From the IMG/VR virus record IMGVR_UViG_3300032020_000015, positions 1-45,042 of that record: DNA of 45,042 nucleotides; one strand, 5' to 3'. Positions 6,802 to 13,906 of the stretch are shown one piece after another (positions within the stretch are counted from its first letter, which is position 1; each line of letters starts with the position of its first letter). Below the pieces are notes generated by a model. That model was not told the origin of the DNA. It searched no databases and was given only the letters and a program-made list of their open reading frames with translations. The translations under genes were made by a program, and so were the position numbers. Source of the stretch: a virus.

Positions 6802-7302
6802 ATGAAGATGAGCGCGAATCCTCAAAAAATAAAATACCACAAATTCCTTACTCGGCGACTCACAGAATTCGACTTCGAGAAAGTCGGCTGGGAGATCGAA
6901 AGCGATATTCCCGCCGGCGCAGATTCCAAGGAGGAGTGGAAGAAACTTGAGGCCTCAGTTGCAGAACGAATCTTAGCCACGGGTGCAGGAAGCGCAATAA
7001 TCGCCGGAACTCAGCCGAAGGCGATTCCTCCTGTTTCACCATCGATCCCCGTTTCGCCATTAGAACCACATCAGGCGATGATAGAAAGGCTTCCCTGGCT
7101 TCCTGGCCAACGAGCCGGACGCGAGTGGGTTCGAATCCCTGAACATTCGCAATTAGAACCCGTCATCAAACTCATGGAGAGCATAGATCAAGGTCAGATC
7201 GGATACCATACAATCGGCAACTACGTCTACCGAATCGAAGGCGACTTTTTGGGTCGGTACCCTAAGCGGAAACCCAAGGAAAAATCAGGGGTATCGACAT
7301 GA
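6802..7302 (+). CDS. Hypothetical protein, 166 aa
   Basis: It begins directly after the previous stop. The first ~60 residues are mixed alpha/beta (FLTRRLTEFDFEKVGWEIE), a Pro-rich linker follows at about 75-90, and the C-terminal ~60 residues hold a compact block (HSQLEPVIKLMESIDQGQIG, YRIEGDFLGRYPKRKPK). The last residues are strongly basic. It overlaps the next gene by 4 nt. No recognised family. Confidence 0.55.
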   Translation: MKMSANPQKIKYHKFLTRRLTEFDFEKVGWEIESDIPAGADSKEEWKKLEASVAERILATGAGSAIIAGTQPKAIPPVSPSIPVSPLEPHQAMIERLPWLPGQRAGREWVRIPEHSQLEPVIKLMESIDQGQIGYHTIGNYVYRIEGDFLGRYPKRKPKEKSGVST

Positions 7303-7499
7303 TTGAACCCAAGATCGGACCCACGATTGAGATGCGGACCGATTGTGTGCTCTGTTGGTTCTTTGAAAGACCCGCAATACGGACGAGGCCGGTTATGATG
7401 ACGGTTCTGCGGATCGTTCCTCAGGCAAAGGGCTTGGCATTTTGTCGCGAATGTCTAAGAAATCTGGCATCGATGCTCAAGAGATCTTCTGAGGTCTGA
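7299..7499 (+). CDS. Small putative zinc-binding protein
   Basis: The protein has 66 residues with two Cys pairs (CVLC at about 16-19 and CREC at about 50-53), a probable single zinc site. The ATG overlaps the previous stop. Its end carries GAGGTCTGA, a stop-plus-ribosome-site motif that recurs at the next junctions. Confidence 0.55.
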   Translation: MIEPKIGPTIEMRTDCVLCWFFERPAIRTRPVMMTVLRIVPQAKGLAFCRECLRNLASMLKRSSEV

Positions 7500-7502
7500 G
7501 GC

Positions 7503-7664
7503 ATGACAAGAGAACTTTATCGTTGTGCTGATTGCGTTGAAGAAGGAAAAGAGGGACTGTTTCTCGGTTTCAAAGCTATGCAAGAACACAGAGACGAAAC
7601 AGGTCATGCAAGACATGCCTATGACTATTGGCGTGTCGACGGACGATCATCGGAGAATGATTGA
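7503..7664 (+). CDS. Small C2H2-type zinc-finger protein
   Basis: The protein has 53 residues with CxxC (CADC, residues 8-11) followed by His at 29 and 35 in a helix-compatible segment (FKAMQEHRDETGH), the layout of a single C2H2 finger. The start ATG follows GAGGTCTGAGGC. The C-terminus is short and polar. It probably binds DNA or protein, but its target is unknown. Confidence 0.6.
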   Translation: MTRELYRCADCVEEGKEGLFLGFKAMQEHRDETGHARHAYDYWRVDGRSSEND

Positions 7665-7678
7665 GTGAGGTCCGAGCC

Positions 7679-7807
7679 ATGGCTCAAGAAAGGTACAGGT
7701 GCTCTAGGTGCAGGCGCATCTACATGTTGCCGCATCTCTACTGTCCTAGTTGCGACGGATTCCGAACCCTCAAGGTCTACAGGTCTTCCAGGAAGAGTGA
7801 GGTCTGA
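7679..7807 (+). CDS. Small zinc-ribbon protein
   Basis: The protein has 42 residues with CSRC at 8-11 and CPSC at 22-25, a minimal zinc ribbon with a basic C-terminal tail. It is preceded by GTGAGGTCCGAGCC, a variant of the repeated junction motif. Too short for automatic calling, it is supported by motif and spacing. Confidence 0.6.
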   Translation: MAQERYRCSRCRRIYMLPHLYCPSCDGFRTLKVYRSSRKSEV

Positions 7808-7810
7808 GGC

Positions 7811-7990
7811 ATGAAGAAACTCAAAGGCACGTCTGATCATCTGCTCAAGATCAAATGGAACAAACACTGCGGAGACTGCGAGAAATCGCCAGAGTTCGCC
7901 TGTCTCTACTGCAAGGCTCAACTGTGCCTCAAAGATCACTTGAAACATGCGTGCAGAGGCTCGAAGCGATTCCACTACTACATGCGGTAA
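7811..7990 (+). CDS. Small B-box/AN1-like zinc-finger protein
   Basis: The protein has 59 residues. Ligand spacing is C-x2-C-x7-C-x2-C-x4-C-x3-H-x3-H-x2-C (residues 20-48), resembling a B-box or AN1-type cross-brace finger able to hold two zincs. The start follows GTGAGGTCTGAGGC. The basic tail ends just before the ATPase gene, whose ribosome site GAGGAG directly follows this stop. A protein-interaction role is inferred from the fold class. Confidence 0.6.
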   Translation: MKKLKGTSDHLLKIKWNKHCGDCEKSPEFACLYCKAQLCLKDHLKHACRGSKRFHYYMR

Positions 7991-8003
7991 GAGGAGTATG
8001 AGC

Positions 8004-9932
8004 ATGACGCCAAACATTCTTCTCGGGAAAACGCTGAAGGGCGGCCAAGCTTCTCTCGATCTGCAGGAACTCATTACCGGCAGAACTCTTCTTTGCAGTA
8101 TTTCTCGATGGGGTAAGACATGGACCGCGCGAAGGATCGTAGAGCAAGTCTTTGGCAAAACAGGTCTCGTCATCATTGACGTCGAGGGCGAATATGCGAC
8201 TCTCCGAGACAAGTACCCTCTTCTGATCGTAGGCAAAGACGTGCCCCTGGTGCCTGAGAGTGCTGAATTTCTTGCGGACCAAATCCTAGAACACGACCTC
8301 AGCGTAATCATAGACGGTAGTGATCCGCAACTGGATATCGCAGCCTTCCAAGAATTCTTAGCGAGATTCATCGACCGATTCATTGCAGTTGAGACGAAAC
8401 TGCGCAAGCCTTACCTCTGGATCCTCGAGGAAGCCGACGAACTTGCACCTGAGACTGGTATCGCTCGCTCCATCTGCCTAGGTCAAATTAGGAAACTTGT
8501 CAAGAAGGGCGGCAAACGCGGCCTCGGAACGATGGTTCTAACGCAGCGTCCGGCATTCGTTTCAAAGTTCGTGATCAGTCAATGTAGCAACAAACTGATA
8601 GGCCGAATCGAATGGCCAGACGATCTCGCTGTACTCCGCAAGTTTGCCAGGATCCCGGAAAGATATGCTGATCCAGAATCGACGAATCCGCATGCCCTGA
8701 AGAACTTAGAAAAAGGCCAATTCTACGTCTCAGGCGATTTCATCGCTAAAGATGAACTAGTCCAAGTCGGCACGGTCCTCACGAAACATCTAGGAGCAAC
8801 GCCCGAAATCGTGCCTCCTGCTCCTAAGGAACTCAAAGACATCCTCGCCCAATTGAGCGAGAAACTTCCCGCTATCATCCAGGAGAAGCTTGCACCCGCC
8901 GTTCCCAGGGTAGCCGAGGTCGAGGCACGAGTTAGAGAAAAATTCGAGGCTCAATGGCAAGCGCGGATTGCCCGCAAAGACAAGGAACTCGCATCTATCA
9001 AAAATCGTCTCGAGGCCAAATATGAGACTGAAATCGCTGACTTGAGCCGCAAACTCGATGAGGCAGTCAGGCATGCCACGATGAAGGGCGGAGTCAGCGA
9101 TCTATTGTCGCATCCCCTCGTACAGAAGAACCTCGAGAAACTGAACGCGAAGCAACGGGGCTTCGTAGAGCTCCTCGAGACGCGGGGCCCTCAGGATTCC
9201 GAGCATGCAAGTCTCTTCCTCGAGATCAAGCCAAAGAGTGTGCCGGAATTCACGTATTATATCAATCGTAAGATACCAAAGCTCATCGAGAATATCCAAG
9301 GCCGCTATACAAGTCGCCTGGCGAAACTCTTCCCTGTCACAGAAGAAGCCCAAACTGAAAAGAAAGAAATCGAGATCCTCCAGGGACAGATCACCCACCT
9401 GCAGGCTGAATACAACCACATGGAACTCCGGGCGAGCGAACTGCTAGGAGAAAATGAGAGACTATCCGCGAAACTGAAATCGCTCGAAAGTGGAAAATTC
9501 CTGAGAATGACACAACAGGATGAAGGTCCCCGACTGACGTCAGCCGGGGAAACTCCGGCGACTCCGCTCCCAATCGAGGGCGGGACCACCGCGGTCATCG
9601 TCAGACGAACAGTCACTGACGTGAGGGCCATCACAGATCATCACGTCCTTGACTTGGATAAGACAACCTGGGAGGGCAAAGTCTCCATACTCGCTGTGGA
9701 AAATCCCGCGTTCCTCGACGAGAAGGATCCACTGAAAGCCAGCGATATAGGGAAAGAAATCGAACGCAGGTTCGATGTGACAGCTGCCAGCGGTGGCAAC
9801 CTCAAAGTCCTCAGCGAACGCTTGGGCTACCTAGCCTCCGAAGGAATCCTAGACAGAAAATTCGATCTCCACGAGCGAGGATGGGTCTACTGGCGTCGAC
9901 GTGAATTCAATGAACGAATCAGAGTGACCTGA
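8004..9932 (+). CDS. HerA/FtsK-superfamily ATPase with coiled-coil C-terminus
   Basis: The protein has 642 residues from ATG 8004, chosen because GAGGAG at 7991-7996 is 7 nt upstream; ATG 7998 is an alternative. The N-terminal ATPase core has a P-loop-like SISRWGKT, where the usual first Gly is Ser, then IIDVEGEYATL typical of DUF87/HerA relatives, Walker B in LWILEEADELAPE and a sensor-like MVLTQRPAF. From about residue 290 a long coiled coil alternates with a helical, possibly winged-helix segment, followed by a C-terminal mixed domain. DNA translocation or segregation is the family role. It is the only replication or recombination motor seen here. The altered P-loop may weaken ATP hydrolysis. 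Confidence 0.8.
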   Translation: MTPNILLGKTLKGGQASLDLQELITGRTLLCSISRWGKTWTARRIVEQVFGKTGLVIIDVEGEYATLRDKYPLLIVGKDVPLVPESAEFLADQILEHDLSVIIDGSDPQLDIAAFQEFLARFIDRFIAVETKLRKPYLWILEEADELAPETGIARSICLGQIRKLVKKGGKRGLGTMVLTQRPAFVSKFVISQCSNKLIGRIEWPDDLAVLRKFARIPERYADPESTNPHALKNLEKGQFYVSGDFIAKDELVQVGTVLTKHLGATPEIVPPAPKELKDILAQLSEKLPAIIQEKLAPAVPRVAEVEARVREKFEAQWQARIARKDKELASIKNRLEAKYETEIADLSRKLDEAVRHATMKGGVSDLLSHPLVQKNLEKLNAKQRGFVELLETRGPQDSEHASLFLEIKPKSVPEFTYYINRKIPKLIENIQGRYTSRLAKLFPVTEEAQTEKKEIEILQGQITHLQAEYNHMELRASELLGENERLSAKLKSLESGKFLRMTQQDEGPRLTSAGETPATPLPIEGGTTAVIVRRTVTDVRAITDHHVLDLDKTTWEGKVSILAVENPAFLDEKDPLKASDIGKEIERRFDVTAASGGNLKVLSERLGYLASEGILDRKFDLHERGWVYWRRREFNERIRVT

Positions 9933-9934
9933 CT

Positions 9935-10117
9935 TTGGATACGGAAACCCATAGAGCGAGGCATACCGAACTTCATCAATCATTGGATGAACTTCTCGCC
10001 GACATGATTCAGCAAACAAGCTGCCTGCCTTCGAAGACGACCGTCCTTGAACTCCTGCAATGGTCGCACGCACAGACGGTCAATCCAACGGAACCAGGAG
10101 AGAAGAAAAACCAATGA
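9935..10117 (+). CDS. Hypothetical small helical protein
   Basis: The protein has 60 residues and a TTG start 2 nt after the ATPase stop. It is mostly helical (HTELHQSLDELLADMIQQT, then KTTVLELLQWSHAQT). It overlaps the next gene by ATGA. No family recognised. Confidence 0.45.
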   Translation: MDTETHRARHTELHQSLDELLADMIQQTSCLPSKTTVLELLQWSHAQTVNPTEPGEKKNQ

Positions 10118-10476
10118 CCGATTCGCAGTTGAAGAGATCACATCCAGATGGGGATTACATCTACTTGGTGAATCCGCCGAAGCAATGGCGGAAACCTCCA
10201 TCCTTCGACCTCACTGCTCGAGGCCTGGAAAGCCCACGCATCATTCCACTTGACGCCATCCTGGATCCTAAAGAATACAATGATGTCGAAGGCAAGGTTC
10301 GCAGGAAAGACCTTCTCAAACTCGTCTTGACCGTTCCCACAGTTCGTCTACGCTATAAGAAAATCGAATGGCAGGAACGCACGCAATTCCATCTGCTCAT
10401 CCCGATGAAGTTGGCACAGAAACTCGGCGTGAAGATGGTGCGTCTTTCCCGACCAAGATCGGGATGCGAGAAATGA
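10114..10476 (+). CDS. Hypothetical basic protein
   Basis: The protein has 120 residues from the ATG at 10114 (ATGA overlap). AGGAGAGAAG lies just upstream as a ribosome site, which argues against the longer upstream reading. Mixed alpha/beta; the C-terminal half has alternating strands (LVLTVPTVRLRYKKIEWQ, QFHLLIPMKLAQKLGVKMVR) like a small SpoVT/AbrB-type or PUA-like nucleic-acid binder, but I cannot assign it. Confidence 0.5.
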   Translation: MTDSQLKRSHPDGDYIYLVNPPKQWRKPPSFDLTARGLESPRIIPLDAILDPKEYNDVEGKVRRKDLLKLVLTVPTVRLRYKKIEWQERTQFHLLIPMKLAQKLGVKMVRLSRPRSGCEK

Positions 10477-10577
10477 AAGTCTTTGTCACGGGAGATGGTC
10501 CCTGTCCCTGGTGCGGAAGAGCCGTCAGATCAGATGATCCTGAAACACACCACACGCACGAACTCGAGGCTCAATAA
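10473..10577 (+). CDS. Small C2H2-type zinc-finger protein
   Basis: The protein has 34 residues, starting in an ATGA overlap. CPWC (11-14) and HHTH (27-30) within a polar sequence form a minimal zinc finger. It ends TAATG, coupling it to the next gene. Another of the tiny zinc proteins of this operon. Confidence 0.55.
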   Translation: MKVFVTGDGPCPWCGRAVRSDDPETHHTHELEAQ

Positions 10578-11089
10578 TGAGTCGCAAGAAATGGCAAAGA
10601 CCCTCCATAGCGCCCTCGCAAAAGGAGGCCAGAATCCCTGATAGATCTCGAAAAGACATCATGATGCCGCGGCGAAATGTGTTACACTTTCGGGGTAGCC
10701 CCGTTCGCTCGGTTCGATGGAAGAGAACGACCTGGGATCGTCTTTACGACCTAGAAAGCCAGCACAACCGCAAAATCAAAACCAACCGCATAGCCGAAAT
10801 CGCCGTCATTTGGGGCCTCGCATTTCTGCGAACTCTTAGTCCGGAATTATCTGCAAGGATCCTTGGCGTCAAAGGTGAGCAACGACTAACATTCGAGGAA
10901 GAGCAGAAGCTTCGAGCTGAGCTCGCTAAGAAACTTGGAAGCCTCACCGGCGCCTTTCGGCTTGATAATCGTCTAACCTTTGCACTTCCAACGCCGGCGA
11001 AACAACTCATCCAAGAGGAAGCTGAACGATCTCATACTAGCATGAGCGCGATCGTTCGCAGACGAACCATTCCCAAAGAGGCTGCTTAG
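10577..11089 (+). CDS. Hypothetical basic protein with RHH-like C-terminus
   Basis: The protein has 170 residues. The N-terminal ~45 are Arg/Lys-rich and probably disordered. The middle is helical (TTWDRLYDLESQHNRKIKTN, then IAEIAVIWGLAFLRTLSP). The C-terminal ~40 residues read like a strand and two helices of a CopG-type RHH domain (RLTFALPTPAKQLIQEEAER, TSMSAIVRR). The last residues KEAA are encoded by GAGGCTGCT, the recurring junction motif. Confidence 0.5.
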   Translation: MSRKKWQRPSIAPSQKEARIPDRSRKDIMMPRRNVLHFRGSPVRSVRWKRTTWDRLYDLESQHNRKIKTNRIAEIAVIWGLAFLRTLSPELSARILGVKGEQRLTFEEEQKLRAELAKKLGSLTGAFRLDNRLTFALPTPAKQLIQEEAERSHTSMSAIVRRRTIPKEAA

Positions 11090-11090
11090 C

Positions 11091-11210
11091 TTGCGTGCGC
11101 TCGTTTGCAGTGGAAACACCAGTCCCTTGCGTATGGATTTGGGGGACCCCCTACCTCCCGGATCCATTGTATCCCATCCTATCCCACCCATCCCATACCA
11201 TCCTTTGTGA
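11091..11210 (+). CDS. Possible small proline-rich protein
   Basis: This is a 39-codon frame with a TTG start 8 nt after GAGG in the previous stop region. Its C-terminal half is Pro-rich (LPPGSIVSHPIPPIPYHPL), produced by a C-rich microrepeat that is also a G-quadruplex motif on the other strand. The frame could be fortuitous translation of that non-coding element. Nothing else supports it. Confidence 0.25.
   Translation: MRALVCSGNTSPLRMDLGDPLPPGSIVSHPIPPIPYHPL
11141..11204 (-). promoter_or_regulatory. G-quadruplex motif beside a GGGGGACCCCC palindrome
   Basis: On the minus strand, 11194-11173 reads GGG-N2-GGG-N1-GGG-N7-GGG, satisfying the canonical four-tract quadruplex pattern. 32 bp to the left is the perfect palindrome GGGGGACCCCC (11141-11151). 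Together they occupy the gap between the long early operon and the HNH gene at 11223. They may act in transcription arrest or replication. This is a motif match only. Confidence 0.45.
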
Positions 11211-11222
11211 TGTGAAAGAAGA

Positions 11223-11591
11223 ATGCTCTACACAACAGATGAAGATAGGCGATCAGCCTGGGCAAGCGCTACGCTCAGTTCTCATAAGAAGAAGGGCTGT
11301 ATCATACAGCTCACTCATCTGGAACTGAAGGCAATCGCTCTTTCAACGAGCCGCTGTGCACTCTGTGGAAGAATTCTGAACTGGAATCTTGGCTCAAAAG
11401 GATGCGGCCCCAAACCCAACAGCCCAACTCTTGACAGAATCAACAACGAAAAAACTATCACCGCAGCATCCATCGAGATAATTTGTTCTGTCTGCAACAC
11501 TTCAAAAGGGCCTTTCACACGCGATGAATTCGTAGCCTATTGTCGGGCCATTGCGAACCGAAATGGTGGGCCTTGGATTGATTGGCGGTGA
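11223..11591 (+). CDS. HNH endonuclease
   Basis: The protein has 122 residues. Zinc-binding CxxC (CALCG, about residue 42), an LDRINN segment for the central motif and a second CxxC (CSVCN) mark an HNH nuclease of the small phage type. It has a clear paralogue at 15321-15728 (shared NSPT-DR and CNT--K patterns plus the final F-YC). It is preceded by a 130-bp non-coding or Pro-rich gap containing a quadruplex motif. A homing or mobile nuclease is likely. A packaging-associated HNH is less likely given the distance from the terminase. Confidence 0.8.
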   Translation: MLYTTDEDRRSAWASATLSSHKKKGCIIQLTHLELKAIALSTSRCALCGRILNWNLGSKGCGPKPNSPTLDRINNEKTITAASIEIICSVCNTSKGPFTRDEFVAYCRAIANRNGGPWIDWR

Positions 11592-11601
11592 GGTCTGATC
11601 T

Positions 11602-12093
11602 ATGCCTGGAAAGCCCGCAGTTGGTAAGGGAAGGCAAATCGTCCTTCGTGGGCAGACACCTAGCGAGATCAAACGGATCCAAGCATTCAAAACGATCTGC
11701 CGCAAAGATGGAATCATCATGCGAAAAGAATTGTTCAAAATGGTAGATGCCTTCTTAGTTGATCATCATTGGCCTCCTGGAAACCCACAGCATAACATTG
11801 ACGAAGAAGAGTGGAGCGAGACTGAACAGCAAGTCGGAGAGGACGAGGTTGTGGAGTCGGAGGATGATCTCCGCTCTCGGGACGTGCCGATCGACAGCAG
11901 GTACCGCCGAAAGGTCGACGTGAGCGAGGGCTATTGGGAGCAATGCGAGAAATGCAAAGGCGTAGGCACCGTTCCTCCCTTCGGGTCCACATGTACGCAC
12001 TGCGACGGATTCAAGAGAATCTGGGTCGTGGTTCCACCGAAGCCTCCCAATGCAGTCTTGAAGCGCAGAGGATTTGAGAGGGCTGTCCGATGA
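11602..12093 (+). CDS. Hypothetical protein with acidic linker and zinc ribbon
   Basis: The protein has 163 residues, with a start after GTGAGGTCTGATCT. The N-terminal basic ~55 residues resemble a small helical DNA-binding segment (SEIKRIQAFKTICRKDGIIM). A very acidic linker lies at about 70-95. The C-terminal part has CEKC...CTHCDG, the CxxCxG-like zinc pair seen in DnaJ-type modules. It overlaps the next gene by ATGA. Function unknown. Confidence 0.55.
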   Translation: MPGKPAVGKGRQIVLRGQTPSEIKRIQAFKTICRKDGIIMRKELFKMVDAFLVDHHWPPGNPQHNIDEEEWSETEQQVGEDEVVESEDDLRSRDVPIDSRYRRKVDVSEGYWEQCEKCKGVGTVPPFGSTCTHCDGFKRIWVVVPPKPPNAVLKRRGFERAVR

Positions 12094-12209
12094 AGTGCCT
12101 TCTCGCGCAGTATCACGGCGTGACCGACTGCGAGAACTGCTACGGCAGGAACGTCTGTGAGATGCCTAACGCGGCGGGACTGAAGTTCACATTTACCGAT
12201 CCAGAGTGA
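12090..12209 (+). CDS. Small Cys-rich protein
   Basis: The protein has 39 residues with Cys at 3, 14, 17 and 23 (CL..., DCENCYGRNVC), enough for one zinc site. The ATGA overlap with the previous gene supports translation. No homologue recognised. Confidence 0.5.
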   Translation: MKCLLAQYHGVTDCENCYGRNVCEMPNAAGLKFTFTDPE

Positions 12210-12217
12210 AAGGAATG

Positions 12218-12472
12218 ATGAATCCTCAGGAATGCTCTCTGTGTCCACGCAAGGTCTGCTGTCGAACGTACATGACTTTCCTCCAGGGATACAATTCGAT
12301 CCTGATTGAGCATCAGCCAGACACCAAGATTTCTCTCGGGCTCTCCGTTGCGATCGGAGGCCAATCGATCGGCAAGATCGAATTCGCCAGGCTCATGCCT
12401 GATGGAACAATGGTCCTCGGCGTGAAACGGGAAATCGTAGATGCGCTCCTGGAGGAAAAATGTCCAGAATGA
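12218..12472 (+). CDS. Small zinc-binding protein
   Basis: The protein has 84 residues from ATG 12218; GTG 12206 or ATG 12215 are alternatives. The N-terminus has CSLCPRKVCC, a tight Cys cluster. The remainder looks like a small beta-rich domain (ISLGLSVAIGGQSIGKIEFA). The motif resembles the ...LC...CC start of Fe-S or zinc proteins, but I cannot decide. It is an operon member. Confidence 0.5.
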   Translation: MNPQECSLCPRKVCCRTYMTFLQGYNSILIEHQPDTKISLGLSVAIGGQSIGKIEFARLMPDGTMVLGVKREIVDALLEEKCPE

Positions 12473-12496
12473 TCTTGAGCGAGGAGGCTACTTGAA

Positions 12497-12652
12497 ATGT
12501 CCATGTCCATCGTGATATTCTACCGGAAATGTGAAAAGATGACTGAGCATCGACTGGCCCTGGTCTGGTTGAACAAAGAATGGGAAACATACGTCTGCGA
12601 AGCCGAAGGCTGCAACAATTCAGTTGCCATTCCCGTTCAAGAGGCCGCTTGA
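12497..12652 (+). CDS. Small Cys-containing protein
   Basis: The protein has 51 residues. Cys residues at 12, 34 and 39 with a His at 18 could form a zinc site. The start follows GAGGAGGCTACTTGAA and the end carries GAGGCCGCTTGA, both versions of the repeated stop/ribosome-site junction. Confidence 0.45.
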   Translation: MSMSIVIFYRKCEKMTEHRLALVWLNKEWETYVCEAEGCNNSVAIPVQEAA

Positions 12653-12653
12653 G

Positions 12654-12761
12654 ATGAGCAAACGAAAATTCACGAACTGTCTCTGTCACTGTCAGCTTTG
12701 TTTGGAAGGACACCATTGTTACGGAATTCTATGCTATGGTAAATTAAAGGAGGCTGCTTGA
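12654..12761 (+). CDS. Small Cys/His-rich protein
   Basis: The protein has 35 residues with CLCHCQLC (9-16) and HHC...C (20-27), a dense zinc-ligand set. It starts 1 nt after the previous stop and ends in AAAGGAGGCTGCTTGATG, where the stop and next start overlap. It may be structural in a larger complex. Confidence 0.5.
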   Translation: MSKRKFTNCLCHCQLCLEGHHCYGILCYGKLKEAA

Positions 12762-13099
12762 TGCCGGGTAGACGTTTTCGCTATCCGGACGAGAGCTTGA
12801 ACCACCTGATCCAAACGCTTGAGACCCAACTCGACGCTACGATTCAAATGATCGAGAAAGGTTCGAAGAGACCAAACCTGATCCTAGTCCAGCTTAGGCG
12901 TTGCTTGGGGATAGCGCGGAGATTGCAGAAGCATTTTCCCCAGCGGGATTTTTCCTTGCTGCGTTGCACCAATCAAGACGAGTTACCTTGGTTCAAAGCC
13001 GCCGGGATCCCAAGGTCTTACGCGCGGACGAATTGGACAAAGTACAAGCGTGAGAAGAAAATGGCTCAGGAAACTCGCCTAATCTTGGAGGCTACTTGA
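12761..13099 (+). CDS. Hypothetical basic helical protein
   Basis: The protein has 112 residues. The ATG shares its first A with the previous TGA, with GGAGG 8-12 nt upstream, so this start is preferred to the TTG one codon earlier. Helical and basic throughout (NHLIQTLETQLDATIQMIEK-like start), with no Cys cluster. It ends in GGAGGCTACTTGATG. No recognised domain. Confidence 0.55.
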   Translation: MPGRRFRYPDESLNHLIQTLETQLDATIQMIEKGSKRPNLILVQLRRCLGIARRLQKHFPQRDFSLLRCTNQDELPWFKAAGIPRSYARTNWTKYKREKKMAQETRLILEAT

Positions 13100-13293
13100 T
13101 GCTAAGTGGTCCTTACGATCTTCCGATATGTCCAGTTTGTGGTAAACCAATCCTACACCAGTTCTTTGCGAGATGCCTAGAATGCCAGAAACCAATGCAC
13201 AAACATTGTCTGAACAATCACCTATGTCTGACTCAGAAGCGGTATTATTCCTCTAGAGTGGGCAGTCTAGAGAGGAGACCTGACCGAACATGA
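13099..13293 (+). CDS. RING-like zinc-finger protein
   Basis: The protein has 64 residues. Ligands run CPVC - CLEC - HKHC - HLC, giving C-x2-C, C-x2-C, H-x2-C and H-x-C pairs as in cross-brace RING/FYVE-like fingers. It overlaps its upstream neighbour by one base. A basic tail follows. It could bind host protein; ubiquitin-ligase activity should not be assumed. Confidence 0.6.
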   Translation: MLSGPYDLPICPVCGKPILHQFFARCLECQKPMHKHCLNNHLCLTQKRYYSSRVGSLERRPDRT

Positions 13294-13379
13294 TTCTTTG
13301 CGACCACTGCCCGTTCGGCTTCTACTGTCGCAACCGTGGACCTTGCAGACCTTGGTATTGGGCCATAGAGAGGCATTAA
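13290..13379 (+). CDS. Cys-rich mini-protein (paralogue of 20998-21084)
   Basis: The protein has 29 residues. Cys at 4, 7, 13 and 19 lie within CPFGFYCRNRGPC, a 13-residue core identical in the mini-gene at 20998. An ATGA overlap couples it to the previous gene. The repeated core and aromatic tail (WYW) mark a genuine family rather than chance. Confidence 0.6.
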   Translation: MILCDHCPFGFYCRNRGPCRPWYWAIERH

Positions 13380-13383
13380 AAGA

Positions 13384-13704
13384 ATGAGCGTTCGATGGAA
13401 GCTCTCAGCGCTCGGATTAGCCTCAGCCATCCTAGCGTTCTTAGCGTCTGGCTTTGGCTGTCTCTTCGGCCTACCCTATGCTTTCTTTCCGAATCCTTTC
13501 GTGCTCATTGTAACAGGGATCCTTGCGTTCCTAGCGCTCGGATGCGTCTTCACCAAGCGGTTGAGATGGGTGACGATGGAACGTGAAGTCACGTGGCTTC
13601 TGAAGAAAGACAGGCGCTGCAAGACTTGTGGCACGGTGTTTCCAAAACGATCGTCGGTCGGCAAGTTTCTGAGACACGTTCAAGGTTGCAGGAGCGTGTA
13701 CTGA
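13384..13704 (+). CDS. Membrane protein with C-terminal C2H-type zinc finger
   Basis: The protein has 106 residues. Two transmembrane segments (about 8-30 and 38-56) precede a cytosolic-looking tail with CKTCGTVFPKRSSVGKFLRH and a following C, matching a C2HC zinc finger. It echoes the membrane-plus-zinc arrangement of the protein at 1266-1598. Function unknown; it could tether DNA or protein to the membrane. Confidence 0.65.
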   Translation: MSVRWKLSALGLASAILAFLASGFGCLFGLPYAFFPNPFVLIVTGILAFLALGCVFTKRLRWVTMEREVTWLLKKDRRCKTCGTVFPKRSSVGKFLRHVQGCRSVY

Positions 13705-13705
13705 T

Positions 13706-13906
13706 GTGAAAGAAAGGGAGCGACTGACTTTCCTGGCGCTCTACGAGCTCGGGCGGGCGACGGCCTTTGACATCTCAGACTATCCTGCAATGGCTCCATT
13801 CGCTCGGATTTCCTTACTTTCTGACAGTGGGGATTCGTTTCCTTCCAAGTCACGCCAGGCGTTCCTCGACTGCAAAAGTGCCTTTGCCTGGCGTTCGTTT
13901 TGCTGA
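13706..13906 (+). pseudogene. Possible broken winged-helix gene
   Basis: From a GTG start the first ~25 residues (ERLTFLALYELGRATAFDIS) read like the opening helices of a winged-helix DNA-binding domain. Thereafter the composition loses domain character, and a better-looking helix (TILQWLHSLGF) continues in another frame. This suggests a frameshift around 13780. It may be a decayed regulator or a sequencing error. Confidence 0.3.

Noticed and set aside
7126-7140. GGTTCGAATCCC resembling a tRNA T-arm (similar stretches near 1016 and 37459)
   Set aside because: Each lies inside a coding frame, and no acceptor, D-arm or anticodon stem can be folded around them; 3-bp stems only.
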